Part shown: piece after piece, positions 15,923-24,665 of the stretch
Layout: every line of letters begins with the position of its first letter
How positions within the stretch are numbered: the first letter of the stretch is position 1
Source of the DNA: an uncultured Methanobrevibacter sp.
GTDB lineage: Archaea; Methanobacteriota; Methanobacteria; Methanobacteriales; Methanobacteriaceae
Reading direction: 5' to 3'
DNA length: 32,357 nt
Assembly (NCBI RefSeq): GCF_900316895.1
Contig: NZ_ONER01000015.1
Coordinates: forward strand, 1-32,357
Notes under the pieces: model-generated
Databases searched by the model: none
Told to the model about the DNA's origin: nothing
The model's input: only the letters and a program-made list of their open reading frames with translations
Made by a program: the position numbers and the translations under genes

Positions 15923-17077
15923 TTATACATTTATCTTTTTGTTAATGGTATATAATATATTTTTCGTTTCTACACGATTGCATATATTGAGGTATGGATT
16001 TTTAGAAAAAGATTTTAAAACATTGAACTCGGCAAAACTGTCCTCTGAAATCAATGATTTTCCGATAACATTGTTGATTTCAAATCCGCATATGTTGGTT
16101 GTTGCCATTTTAACCAAATCTTTAGGATTAATATAACTTTTATGATAAATGGACATCAGTTTTAGGGTAAATTCCAATTCCCTAAACATGTTTGGTGAAT
16201 TCAACATCACATTGTCGCTTCCAAGCAATGGCATTATTCCTAACTCAAGCATTTTACTTAAAGGAGCCACACCGACGTTTAAAGTTGCATTTGCTCTTGG
16301 GCAAACTACAACATTCTGATTTGACCTCGCCACCAATTCCAAATCATTTGCCTTTGGATTTGTCAGATGAACCAGCTGACTGAAATTACTATTAACACCT
16401 TTGGCGATTTCTGTTAGCCTATCATTGTTTAATGACTCTATCTGATTGGACTCTGATTCGGCCACATGAATTGATGAGATTTTGCCTTGCTTACTGCATT
16501 CCTCTGAAATCAGACTGGCAACTTCAGGAGTGATTTCACCAAAGCCGCTCGGAGCGATTCCATCGGCAATCTTCAATAATTTTCGAATGGCTATTTTGAC
16601 CTTGGCCAAATCGGGATCATCACCATAGAAACTGTCGTCACGGCCCAAAATTATCGGCTTGATTGGAAGGTCTTTTGAAGCCTCCTTTAAAAGCTTGACT
16701 CCCTTGATTCCCCCTTCACGATAATCGATGAAGTGGGTTGTTCCAGAATCAATCATGTCATGCATGGATTGCCTCATGGCGTTAATTAAATCATCATCTT
16801 CAGCATTTGACAGGGCAACGTGCTTGACGCCATTTGGAGGCTTGACCATTTCAGCCAATGTAAGGCCATAACCCTCATCCTTGATTATGGAATCCCCAAT
16901 GTGAACATGACCGTTGATGAAGGACGGGCATACTATGGCACCATCAACATCGATGATTTTGCCCTCTTTTGCATCTTTTGCAATTTCGATGATTTTCCCA
17001 TCGTCCACAACGATATCTTCGCGAACCGGAACCAGATCCTGGCCTTTCAATATAATTCCATTTGATACAGTAAACAT
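15923..17077 (-). CDS. Amidohydrolase-family metal-dependent deaminase/hydrolase
   Basis: A 384-aa enzyme of the amidohydrolase superfamily (TRZ/ATZ/guanine-deaminase branch). An N-terminal beta domain is followed by the barrel with NGHVHIGD (metal H-x-H), H in SIHVAES, H in VHLTNP, and the late aspartate in GSDNVM. It probably deaminates or hydrolyses a nucleoside- or pterin-like compound; the substrate cannot be decided from the sequence. No SD is visible before ATG 17077 and the upstream region is simple AT sequence, so the mRNA may be leaderless. It is the first gene of the minus-strand group that continues with the stress protein. Confidence 0.85.
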   Translation of the reverse strand: MFTVSNGIILKGQDLVPVREDIVVDDGKIIEIAKDAKEGKIIDVDGAIVCPSFINGHVHIGDSIIKDEGYGLTLAEMVKPPNGVKHVALSNAEDDDLINAMRQSMHDMIDSGTTHFIDYREGGIKGVKLLKEASKDLPIKPIILGRDDSFYGDDPDLAKVKIAIRKLLKIADGIAPSGFGEITPEVASLISEECSKQGKISSIHVAESESNQIESLNNDRLTEIAKGVNSNFSQLVHLTNPKANDLELVARSNQNVVVCPRANATLNVGVAPLSKMLELGIMPLLGSDNVMLNSPNMFRELEFTLKLMSIYHKSYINPKDLVKMATTNICGFEINNVIGKSLISEDSFAEFNVLKSFSKNPYLNICNRVETKNILYTINKKINV

Positions 17078-17148
17078 TAAAGTAAAATCTAATTTTTTTT
17101 ATTAAAGTATTTTTTTATTGATTAAATTTATTAAATTTGAAAAACAAT

Positions 17149-17157
17149 AATATAAAC
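17149..17157 (+). promoter_or_regulatory. TATA box of the repeat/zinc-ribbon gene
   Basis: AATATAAAC centred near 17153 predicts transcription start near 17178, leaving a leader that includes the strong SD AAGGTGAT (17199-17206). Confidence 0.4.
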
Positions 17158-17201
17158 TAGATATCGGAAAAATTCGATTATCTCTTTTTTAAACCATCAA
17201 G

Positions 17202-17795
17202 GTGATTTCTATTAACTCCCAGGAAATAAGATACTTTTACAGGAATATTGTTAAAACCGGTAATGTATACCGAGTCAAATACAACAATAAGGATTATGGA
17301 GAGTTCAGTAAATTATCTGATGCATTATATGAAAGGGATGCACTGTTTTTTTGTAATTTCGATTATGACTTGCTTGTCGAATGCGACCTTGAAAACAAGT
17401 ATGAAAATATGGAATTGCCCCCTTTTCCCGAAAAACGTCCAAAAGGCAGAATCAAAGGAACAAAATTCAATAAAAAGGAAAGGGAAGGAGAAATCCTTTT
17501 TGACCACAAAATAAGGAAATTCTACATTAAAAAAGGCGATGACATCATAGGCCATTACGACACAATGACTGAAGCATTTTACTATAAAAAGATGCTGATG
17601 GACAATGACTGGGACATGAACGTGCTGAAATCACACATCACCGAAAGAATCGAGATTAATATTGTTATTGATCAAAGCAAAGAGTATAAGGTTCAGCTCA
17701 ACTTCTGTCCTAAGTGTAAAAGCAGGTTGAAAATCGGTGAAGAGGAATGTCCTTCATGCGGTATTAACATTAAGGATTATCTTTACAATAATTAA
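17202..17795 (+). CDS. Two-repeat protein with C-terminal zinc ribbon
   Basis: About 195 aa. Two imperfect repeats (about residues 8-60 and 100-145) share an aromatic beta part ending in a G-x-(Y/F) turn, then a helix with the pattern L-x-x-A-L-Y-x-R-D or M-T-E-A-F-Y-Y-K-K and a (D/N)-W-D-like end. They resemble AP2/integrase-type DNA-binding modules seen in methanobacterial proteins. A CPKC...CPSC zinc ribbon closes the protein. The only usual start in frame is GTG 17202, but it lies inside the SD AAGGTGATT; ATT 17211, four nt after the SD, is at the expected place. I keep 17202 as the outer limit. DNA binding is inferred; no known name. Confidence 0.65.
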   Translation: MISINSQEIRYFYRNIVKTGNVYRVKYNNKDYGEFSKLSDALYERDALFFCNFDYDLLVECDLENKYENMELPPFPEKRPKGRIKGTKFNKKEREGEILFDHKIRKFYIKKGDDIIGHYDTMTEAFYYKKMLMDNDWDMNVLKSHITERIEINIVIDQSKEYKVQLNFCPKCKSRLKIGEEECPSCGINIKDYLYNN

Positions 17796-17824
17796 AAAAA
17801 AAAGGATAGAGAATAATTATTCTC
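17794..17824 (-). terminator. carAB terminator with palindrome over the carB stop
   Basis: GAGAATAATTATTCTC (17809-17824) is a perfect 16-nt palindrome containing the carB stop codon. On the minus strand it is followed within a few nt by ten T (A-run 17794-17803). Stem plus T-tract makes a strong terminator for carAB. Confidence 0.65.
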
Positions 17825-20800
17825 CATCAACATATTCGTTTAAAGATTTTACATTGATTTCATTATTTTGCACAGCTTCAATAGCATTTAAAACTGCTCT
17901 TGCGCCTGCCAAAGTAGTTACATAAGGTATACCTAACTCAATAGCTAAACGTCTGATGATATAGCCGTCCTTAGCGGATTGCTTACCTTCAGATGTGTTG
18001 ATAATAAGGTCAATTTCCTTGTTCAGGATAGCGTCCCTGATGTTAGGTGATCCCTGTGACACTTTCAGGACTTTTTCAACTGAATCAAGGCCGGTTGCAT
18101 CACCGGTACCTGCAGTTGCCACAATATCAAATCCTAAATTGGCAGCCTTTTCAGCAATAGGTCTGATTTTCTTCTTGTCGGCTTCTTTGACGCTGATGAA
18201 AATCTTACCTTCTTTAGGAAGTTCCATGTTGGCTGAAAGCTGTGATTTATAAAATGCCATTCCAAAGCTGTCGTCTATACCGATACTTTCACCGGTTGAT
18301 TTCATTTCAGGTCCGAGCACTGTATCGGATTCTGGAAGTTTCAGGAATGGGAATACTGATTCTTTTACGGCCACATGACTTATCTTGATTTCCTTTTCAA
18401 GTCCGAAGTCCCTTAATTTGGCGCCGTTCATAATCCATGTTGCAACTTTTGCCAATGGCACACCGATGGCTTTGCTTACAAACGGAACGGTTCTACTTGC
18501 ACGAGGGTTTGCCTCAATGATGTAGACCATCTCTTCGTCAAGCTTGACAGCGTATTGAATGTTCATTAAACCTTTGACATCCAATTCCAAAGCAAGTTTG
18601 GTTGAGTGTTCACGGATTGTGTTCAGGATATGTTCCGGAATTGTCTGAGGAGGTATTACACATGCGGAATCTCCTGAGTGAACACCAGCTTCCTCGATGT
18701 GTTCCATGATTCCTGCAATGAATACGTCTTCACCGTCACATAACAGGTCCACATCAAGCTCGATGGCATCTTCAAGGAACTTGTCCACAAGAATAGGGTG
18801 GTCAGGTGAGACTTTAACTGCCTCTTTCATATATTCCTCAAGCTCGTTCATATCATAAACGATTTCCATTGCCCTTCCGCCGATAACATATGACGGACGT
18901 ACAAGGACTGGGAATGTGATTCTTTCTGCAATCTCTTTTGCTTCTTCGAATGAATTTGCTGTTCCGTATGGTGCCTGATGAATGTGAAGTTTTTCAAGGA
19001 GTTCTGCAAAGAGTTCCCTGTCTTCTACCCTGTCGATGCTGTCATATGGTGTTCCCCATATTTTAACTCCAGCATTTGCGAGCGGTACGGCAAGGTTGAT
19101 TGAGGTTTGTCCTCCGAACTGCACGATAACACCATCAGGTTTTTCCTGTTCGATTACACCCATCACATCTTCAAATGTCAACGGTTCAAAGAACAGCTTG
19201 TCTGAAATGTCATAATCGGTACTTACGGTTTCAGGGTTGTTGTTGATTAGGATTGTTTCTATTCCCTCTTCTTTTAAAGCTAAAGAGGAGTGTACACAAC
19301 AGTAATCGAATTCGATACCCTGTCCGATTCTGATTGGTCCTGCACCAAGAATCACAACTTTTTTCTTTGTTGTTGAAGTCAGTTCATTACCCTCATCATA
19401 GCTGCTGTAGTAATATGGAGTTTTAGCTTCGAATTCAGCAGCACATGTGTCAACCATCTTATAGGACTGTTTTATGTTGTATCTGGTAAGCAGGTTTTTG
19501 ATATACTCTTCGGTCTGGGCTGACAGTTCCGCTAGACGTTTGTTTGAGCATCCCATCTGTTTTGCTTTTCTTAAGTATTCCTCATCGTCAATTTTTTCAG
19601 CTGTGACATCGTTTTCGAACTCTACGATGTTTCTGATTTTGTAGAGGAAGAAATTGTCGATTTTGGTGAGTTCACGAATCTTGTCGATATCCATTCCGTC
19701 TTTTATAGCTGAATAGATTTGGAAGTAGATAAGGTCAGTCGGATGAGCAAGGTCTTCTTCACTCCATTCGACATATTCAAATCCGTCGAATCCCATGTCA
19801 AGAGATCTTAATGCTTTCTGGAATGCCTCTTCGAAGGTTCTTCCGATAGCCATGACCTCTCCGGTTGCCTTCATCTGAACTCCGACTTCACGGCTGATTC
19901 CTTTGAACTTGTCAAACGGCCATCTTGGGATTTTGATAACCACATAATCGATGGCAGGTTCGAATGATGCGGGAGTCTCCTTGGTGATGTCGTTTTTGAT
20001 TTCATCCAAAGTCAAACCTAATGCGACTTTTGATGAGATTTTAGCGATTGGATAACCAGTAGCCTTTGATGCAAGCGCACTACTTCTTGATACCCTTGGG
20101 TTTACCTCGATTACTTTGTATTCATCGGTTTCAGGGTTTAGCGCAAACTGAATGTTACATCCTCCACGGATTCCCAATGCTCTGATAATCTTGATTGATG
20201 CGTCACGCATTTTCTGAATGGTTTCGTCACATAGACATTGGATAGGAGCGACTACAACACTGTCTCCTGTGTGGATACCCATAGGGTCTATGTTTTCCAT
20301 GGTACAGACGATGATACAGGTGTCTTCCTTATCCCTCATTACTTCAAATTCGATTTCCTTCCATCCGAGAACGGATTCGTCGATAAGGACCTGGTTGATG
20401 AAACTCATGTCCAAACCGTGATTTGCAATTTCAATGAGTTCCTCTTCGTTGTGGGCAATTCCTCCACCGGTTCCACCTAATGTGAAAGCCGGCCTTACGA
20501 TAACCGGATATCCTATATCCTCAACCGCTTCAAGAGCTGCTTCTACGCTTTCAACAGCATGACATTTTGGAATTTGCTCTCCAATTTCTTCCATGAGGTT
20601 TGCGAATAAGTCACGGTCCTCTACATCCTTAATAGTTTGAACGTCAGAACCTATTACCTTAATTCCTTCAAGTAATCCTAAATCTCCAAGTCCTGTTGCA
20701 ATGTTCAATCCTGTTTGTCCACCCATGGTTGGTAAAATAGCGTCAATTTCCTCTTCTTCAATAATCTTTGCAACGACTTCTGGAGTCAATGGCTCGGTAT

Positions 20801-20993
20801 AAACAGTATCGGCCATTCCCAAATCAGTTTGAATTGTAGCAGGATTACTGTTAACAAGTACTGTTTCAATACCTTCTTCTCTTAGTGATTTACATGCTTG
20901 TGAACCTGAATAATCGAATTCTGCTGCTTGTCCGATTTGAATAGGTCCAGATCCAATAATTAATACTTTTTTAATATCTTTATCAACTGGCAT
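17817..20993 (-). CDS. carB: Carbamoyl-phosphate synthase large subunit
   Basis: A full-length 1058-aa ATP-grasp enzyme that makes carbamoyl phosphate from bicarbonate, ammonia and two ATP for pyrimidine and arginine synthesis. The two homologous halves each start with a nucleotide-site motif (LIIGSGPIQIGQAAEFDYSG and VILGAGPIRIGQGIEFDYCC) and carry ATP-grasp signatures such as E-V-N-P-R-V-S-R-S and E-A-N-P-R-A-S-R-T. The C-terminal allosteric MGS-like domain has ATAGTGDATGL and ends after Y-V-D-G-E. ATG 20993 has GAGGGAT eight nt upstream. It lies 15 nt after carA in the same operon. It is one unsplit gene, unlike some methanogens that encode carB in two pieces. Confidence 0.97.
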   Translation of the reverse strand: MPVDKDIKKVLIIGSGPIQIGQAAEFDYSGSQACKSLREEGIETVLVNSNPATIQTDLGMADTVYTEPLTPEVVAKIIEEEEIDAILPTMGGQTGLNIATGLGDLGLLEGIKVIGSDVQTIKDVEDRDLFANLMEEIGEQIPKCHAVESVEAALEAVEDIGYPVIVRPAFTLGGTGGGIAHNEEELIEIANHGLDMSFINQVLIDESVLGWKEIEFEVMRDKEDTCIIVCTMENIDPMGIHTGDSVVVAPIQCLCDETIQKMRDASIKIIRALGIRGGCNIQFALNPETDEYKVIEVNPRVSRSSALASKATGYPIAKISSKVALGLTLDEIKNDITKETPASFEPAIDYVVIKIPRWPFDKFKGISREVGVQMKATGEVMAIGRTFEEAFQKALRSLDMGFDGFEYVEWSEEDLAHPTDLIYFQIYSAIKDGMDIDKIRELTKIDNFFLYKIRNIVEFENDVTAEKIDDEEYLRKAKQMGCSNKRLAELSAQTEEYIKNLLTRYNIKQSYKMVDTCAAEFEAKTPYYYSSYDEGNELTSTTKKKVVILGAGPIRIGQGIEFDYCCVHSSLALKEEGIETILINNNPETVSTDYDISDKLFFEPLTFEDVMGVIEQEKPDGVIVQFGGQTSINLAVPLANAGVKIWGTPYDSIDRVEDRELFAELLEKLHIHQAPYGTANSFEEAKEIAERITFPVLVRPSYVIGGRAMEIVYDMNELEEYMKEAVKVSPDHPILVDKFLEDAIELDVDLLCDGEDVFIAGIMEHIEEAGVHSGDSACVIPPQTIPEHILNTIREHSTKLALELDVKGLMNIQYAVKLDEEMVYIIEANPRASRTVPFVSKAIGVPLAKVATWIMNGAKLRDFGLEKEIKISHVAVKESVFPFLKLPESDTVLGPEMKSTGESIGIDDSFGMAFYKSQLSANMELPKEGKIFISVKEADKKKIRPIAEKAANLGFDIVATAGTGDATGLDSVEKVLKVSQGSPNIRDAILNKEIDLIINTSEGKQSAKDGYIIRRLAIELGIPYVTTLAGARAVLNAIEAVQNNEINVKSLNEYVDGE

Positions 20994-21008
20994 TTGTAAT
21001 CCCTCTAA

Positions 21009-22067
21009 TTAATAATCATCCATCATTTGGTTAAATTCATCAAAAATGTGTCTTGTATCGTTTGGACCAGGTCCTGCTTCAGGATGGTACTGTATACAAT
21101 GTAACGGTAACTCCTTATGCGAAATACCTTCAGGAGTTCCATCATTCAAGTTAATCTGAGTCAATACTAAATCGGTTTCCTTTAAGGACTCCTTGTCAAT
21201 TGTGAAACCGTGATTCTGTGAGGTGATGAACACTTTTCCAGTGTTTAAGTCTTTAACCGGCTGGTTTTCACCACGGTGACCGAATTTCATCTTATATGAC
21301 CTTGCACCGAATGATTTTGCAATCAGTTGCTGACCCATACAGATACCAAATATTGGCAGCCTGTTTGATAGCTTTTTCATGGTTTCGATAGTTTCGGACA
21401 CTCTGTCAGGGTTTCCAGGTCCGGAAGTAATCATGAGTCCTGATGGGGAGTAATCCAGGACGGTCTTGTAGTCAGTGTCATAAGGGAACAGTATGACTCC
21501 AATGTCACGTTCCAAAAATGAGTTTATGATATTCTTTTTAACACCACAGTCAATCAGGGCAACTTTCTTGTCGGCATCCTCATTGAATATCTTGATTTCC
21601 TTTGTGGAAACTAAAGGCACAACATCCATGTCTTCAATGCTTGGCTGTGCTTTTGCCATTTCCAGGAGTTTGTCATCATCGATGTCTTCAGTTGTGATAG
21701 CTGCTTTAAGTGAACCTCTTTCTCTGATTTTAAGTGTCAAATCACGAGTGTCGATTCCACTGATTCCAGGGGTTTCAAACTCTTTTAAAAATTCGTCCAA
21801 TGTTTTTTGAGGTCCGAAGTTTGAAAGCTGACTGCAAACTTCACGACAAACAAATCCTTCAACCTGAATCTTGTCAGATTGATACCACTCTTCACTTACA
21901 CCGTGATTACCTTCAAGCGGGTAAGTGGACATTAATATTTCTCCTTTAAAAGATGGATCAGTCAATGATTCAGTGTAACCGCCCATACCTGTGGAAAAAA
22001 CGAGTTCTCCTAATTTGGTGGTTTCATAACCGAATGCTTCACCTTTTAAAATAGTTCCATCTTCCAA
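21009..22067 (-). CDS. carA: Carbamoyl-phosphate synthase small subunit
   Basis: A 352-aa glutaminase subunit that supplies ammonia to CarB. The N-terminal domain shows VFSTGMGGYTESLTDPS; the class I amidotransferase domain shows FGICMGQQ with nucleophile C243, SQNHGF, and QYHPEAGPGPNDT with the catalytic His and Glu. The start is abnormal: the only in-frame start is TTG 22067, while a perfect SD and ATG (GGTGATTTAATGG, 22075-22087) lie just upstream one base out of frame. One extra A in the run after ATG GTA would restore a normal M-V-K-A-L-E-D N-terminus. Either a sequence error or a real unusual start is possible. Confidence 0.95.
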   Translation of the reverse strand: MEDGTILKGEAFGYETTKLGELVFSTGMGGYTESLTDPSFKGEILMSTYPLEGNHGVSEEWYQSDKIQVEGFVCREVCSQLSNFGPQKTLDEFLKEFETPGISGIDTRDLTLKIRERGSLKAAITTEDIDDDKLLEMAKAQPSIEDMDVVPLVSTKEIKIFNEDADKKVALIDCGVKKNIINSFLERDIGVILFPYDTDYKTVLDYSPSGLMITSGPGNPDRVSETIETMKKLSNRLPIFGICMGQQLIAKSFGARSYKMKFGHRGENQPVKDLNTGKVFITSQNHGFTIDKESLKETDLVLTQINLNDGTPEGISHKELPLHCIQYHPEAGPGPNDTRHIFDEFNQMMDDY

Positions 22068-22075
22068 AGCTTTAC

Positions 22076-22087
22076 CATTAAATCACC
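22076..22087 (-). promoter_or_regulatory. carA SD and out-of-frame ATG
   Basis: On the minus strand GGTGAT is followed after TTA by ATG 22078-22076, the same arrangement as other genes here. That ATG reads nine more codons and then hits a stop, and it is one base out of frame with carA. Confidence 0.6.
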
Positions 22088-22246
22088 ATAATAAAATATA
22101 AAAATTTACTATCTTTATTATATTTTATTTTAGATTATTATTAAACTTTGTTTTTTAGCGAGGAAATCACCATTTTTTGAGAAAATAATTCAAATTTAAA
22201 AATTCGATTTTGAAAATTTATTAATTAAAATGACCAAAATAAGACT

Positions 22247-23767
22247 ATGGACAAGGAATCTGAAAAGTTAATTAAAAATCAGATGAAAAACCCGAATGAT
22301 TTCAAGAAATTCAAAAAAATGATTGGAGAAACCAAGGCTTACGACGTTCCAAAGTCATTTATCGGAGAGCTGAGGCCATACCAGAAAATAGGATATTCCT
22401 GGCTTGTCTCTAATGTAAGATATAAGTTCGGATGCATACTGGCAGATGACATGGGGCTCGGTAAAACAGTCCAGGTTTTAACCGCAATACTCCATTTCAA
22501 GGAGGCAAATCCTCTGGACAGTGAACCGTCACTGATTATTGTCCCACCGACACTGATATCCAACTGGGAAAACGAAATCAAAAAGTTCACACCTGAACTG
22601 TCATATTACGTCTATCACGGATCAAACAGGACATTCCCTTTTGAGGAATATGACATCATGCTGACCTCCTACGGAGTCATAAGGCTTGATTTGGACATGT
22701 TCTTAGACAAGACATGGTTCATATGCGTTATTGATGAAGCTCAAAACATCAAAAATCCGAATACCCAGCAGACAAAGGCAATCAAGAATGTCAAGGCAAA
22801 AACAAAGATTGCCCTTACCGGTACTCCCATCGAAAACAAATTGACAGATTACTGGTCCATATTCGATTTTGTAAACAAGGGATACCTCTCATCACTGGAC
22901 AGCTTCAAGGCAAATTATGTGATGAGAATCGAGAGGCTGGAAGAGACAAAGACATTGGAAAAGTTCAGGACAATAACAAAACCCTTTGTCATGAGGCGTC
23001 TTAAGACCGATGACAACATCAAGGACGAGCTTCCGGACAAGATCGTCAATGACATATACTGCAGCCTGACAAACAAGCAAATCAAGTTATACAATGCAAT
23101 AATGGACGGCATATTCGAAGATCTGGAAGGAAAAACAGGCATTGAAAGACGTGGAATCATTCTAAACATCATCACCGGCCTGAAACAGGCATGCAATCAT
23201 CCGGCACAGTTCCTGCGTTCGGACAATCCGAAGATTTCGGAATCAGGAAAGATGGAACTGCTGATTACAATACTAGAAAACATTCTGGATATGGATGAAA
23301 AGGTGATAATCTTTACCCAATACGCTCAGATGGGCAAAATTATACAGAAACTGGTTTCAAAGAAGATGAAAACCGAAGTGCTGTTTTTACATGGTTCACT
23401 TTCCCAGCAGAAAAGAGCGGAAGTGATTGAGAATTTCCAGGAAAATAAGGACTGTAAGATTCTGGTTGCAACACTCAAGACAGGCGGTGTGGGACTTAAC
23501 CTGACAGCAGCACAGAACGTTATCCATTATGACCTGTGGTGGAATCCTGCAATCGAAAACCAGGCTACAGACCGTGTGCACAGGATTGGCCAGAAAAGCG
23601 ATGTGATGGTGTATAGGTTCATCACAAAGGGAACCCTTGAAGAAGTGATTGACGAGATGAGCAAAAACAAGCTGAATCTCGCTGAAAAGGCCATAAGCAG
23701 CGATGAAACATTCATCACCGAAATGACCGATGAAGAGCTGAAGGAAAAATTGTCACTGAGATTATGA
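22247..23767 (+). CDS. Compact SNF2-family helicase/ATPase
   Basis: A 506-aa superfamily 2 DNA translocase of the SNF2 type. Motif I is DDMGLGKT, motif II IDEAQN, motif III LTGTPIENK; the second RecA domain carries KTGGVGLNLTAA (motif V) and QATDRVHRIGQ (motif VI). It covers just the two helicase domains. Many bacterial and archaeal homologues are near 900-1000 aa with SWIM or SNF2-associated N-terminal domains, and nothing upstream in frame extends this one, since a stop occurs at 22226. No SD is visible; AATTTATTAATTAA centred near 22220 would give a leaderless start. DNA repair or chromatin remodelling is inferred. It converges on nadC with a 3-nt gap. Confidence 0.92.
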   Translation: MDKESEKLIKNQMKNPNDFKKFKKMIGETKAYDVPKSFIGELRPYQKIGYSWLVSNVRYKFGCILADDMGLGKTVQVLTAILHFKEANPLDSEPSLIIVPPTLISNWENEIKKFTPELSYYVYHGSNRTFPFEEYDIMLTSYGVIRLDLDMFLDKTWFICVIDEAQNIKNPNTQQTKAIKNVKAKTKIALTGTPIENKLTDYWSIFDFVNKGYLSSLDSFKANYVMRIERLEETKTLEKFRTITKPFVMRRLKTDDNIKDELPDKIVNDIYCSLTNKQIKLYNAIMDGIFEDLEGKTGIERRGIILNIITGLKQACNHPAQFLRSDNPKISESGKMELLITILENILDMDEKVIIFTQYAQMGKIIQKLVSKKMKTEVLFLHGSLSQQKRAEVIENFQENKDCKILVATLKTGGVGLNLTAAQNVIHYDLWWNPAIENQATDRVHRIGQKSDVMVYRFITKGTLEEVIDEMSKNKLNLAEKAISSDETFITEMTDEELKEKLSLRL

Positions 23768-23770
23768 AAA

Positions 23771-24595
23771 TTACTCTATCCTCAAGCTGAAATTAAGGCT
23801 TCTTGAGGAATGTGTCAGTGCCCCGATTGAAATGATGTCAACGCCATATTCAACATAATCCATGATATTGTCCTTGGTGATTCCGCCTGAAACTTCAATC
23901 AGTGAATTTTGACGAATGTCGAGTTTTTCAAGCTCATCAATGACCTTTTTGACTTCCTCACCGGACATGTTGTCAAGCATTACAATATCTGCGCCGTTTT
24001 CAACACATTCAACCGCATCATCCAATGTTTCAACTTCTATTTCTATTTTTTTGGAAAAGCTTGTGTTTTCCTTGGCCTTCAATAGCGCATCCAAAGGAGA
24101 TCCGCAAACTGCAATGTGATTGTCCTTAATCAGAACCATGTCATCCAGGCTGAAGCGATGGGTATCAGCGCCTCCAACATTCAATGCATACTTGTCAAAT
24201 TTCGCTATTCCCGGAGAGGTCTTGCGGGTGCCTGCTATTCTTACATCATAATCCTTAACCAATTCTGCATATTCAGCCGCTGCGCTGGCAACACCACTCA
24301 TCCTCATGAGCAGATTCAATGCGGTCCTTTCGAGAAGCAATATTGTTCTTGCATCTCCCCTAAAGGATATGAGCAAATCATTTTTAGAGATTTTAACCCC
24401 TTCCCTCAAGCAAAGGGTTATTTCAATACCATACTCTTCAAATAATTCACGAATAACATCAATTCCTGCCAAAATGCCCTCATCCTTTGATACGATGGAT
24501 GCATTTACAATCTTATCCTTTTCAACCACTGCATTTGAGGTAATGTCTCCAAATCCTTCATCTTCAGCAAGCATATATTCAATAATCTTATCCAA
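23771..24595 (-). CDS. nadC: Nicotinate-nucleotide pyrophosphorylase (carboxylating)
   Basis: A 274-aa quinolinate phosphoribosyltransferase that turns quinolinate and PRPP into nicotinate mononucleotide, CO2 and pyrophosphate. Recognisable are EGFGDITS at residue 13, LERTALNLLMRMSGVAS, AGTRKTSPG (substrate-binding R and K), ALNVGGADTHRFSLDD, IKDNHI, and the C-terminal EVSGGI and DIISIGALTH. Length is normal. Start TTG 24595 is supported by AGGTGAT five nt upstream. nadA lies 1.7 kb away on the other strand, so the pathway is local but not one operon. Confidence 0.96.
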   Translation of the reverse strand: MDKIIEYMLAEDEGFGDITSNAVVEKDKIVNASIVSKDEGILAGIDVIRELFEEYGIEITLCLREGVKISKNDLLISFRGDARTILLLERTALNLLMRMSGVASAAAEYAELVKDYDVRIAGTRKTSPGIAKFDKYALNVGGADTHRFSLDDMVLIKDNHIAVCGSPLDALLKAKENTSFSKKIEIEVETLDDAVECVENGADIVMLDNMSGEEVKKVIDELEKLDIRQNSLIEVSGGITKDNIMDYVEYGVDIISIGALTHSSRSLNFSLRIE

Positions 24596-24624
24596 AAAAT
24601 CACCTAAAATTTAATATAATTATG

Positions 24625-24634
24625 ATTATATAAT
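24625..24634. promoter_or_regulatory. Palindromic TATA candidate between nadC and rnz
   Basis: ATTATATAAT is symmetric and centred at 24629.5. It predicts a plus start near 24656 for rnz and a minus start near 24603 for nadC. The minus start would cut into the nadC SD, so nadC may use another AT box. Confidence 0.35.
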
Positions 24635-24665
24635 TTTAACTATATTAATATTGAAGTGATAAATT

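Noticed and set aside
22230..22271. ATG 22230 as an alternative start upstream of the SNF2 gene
   Set aside because: It is out of frame and stops after 13 codons.
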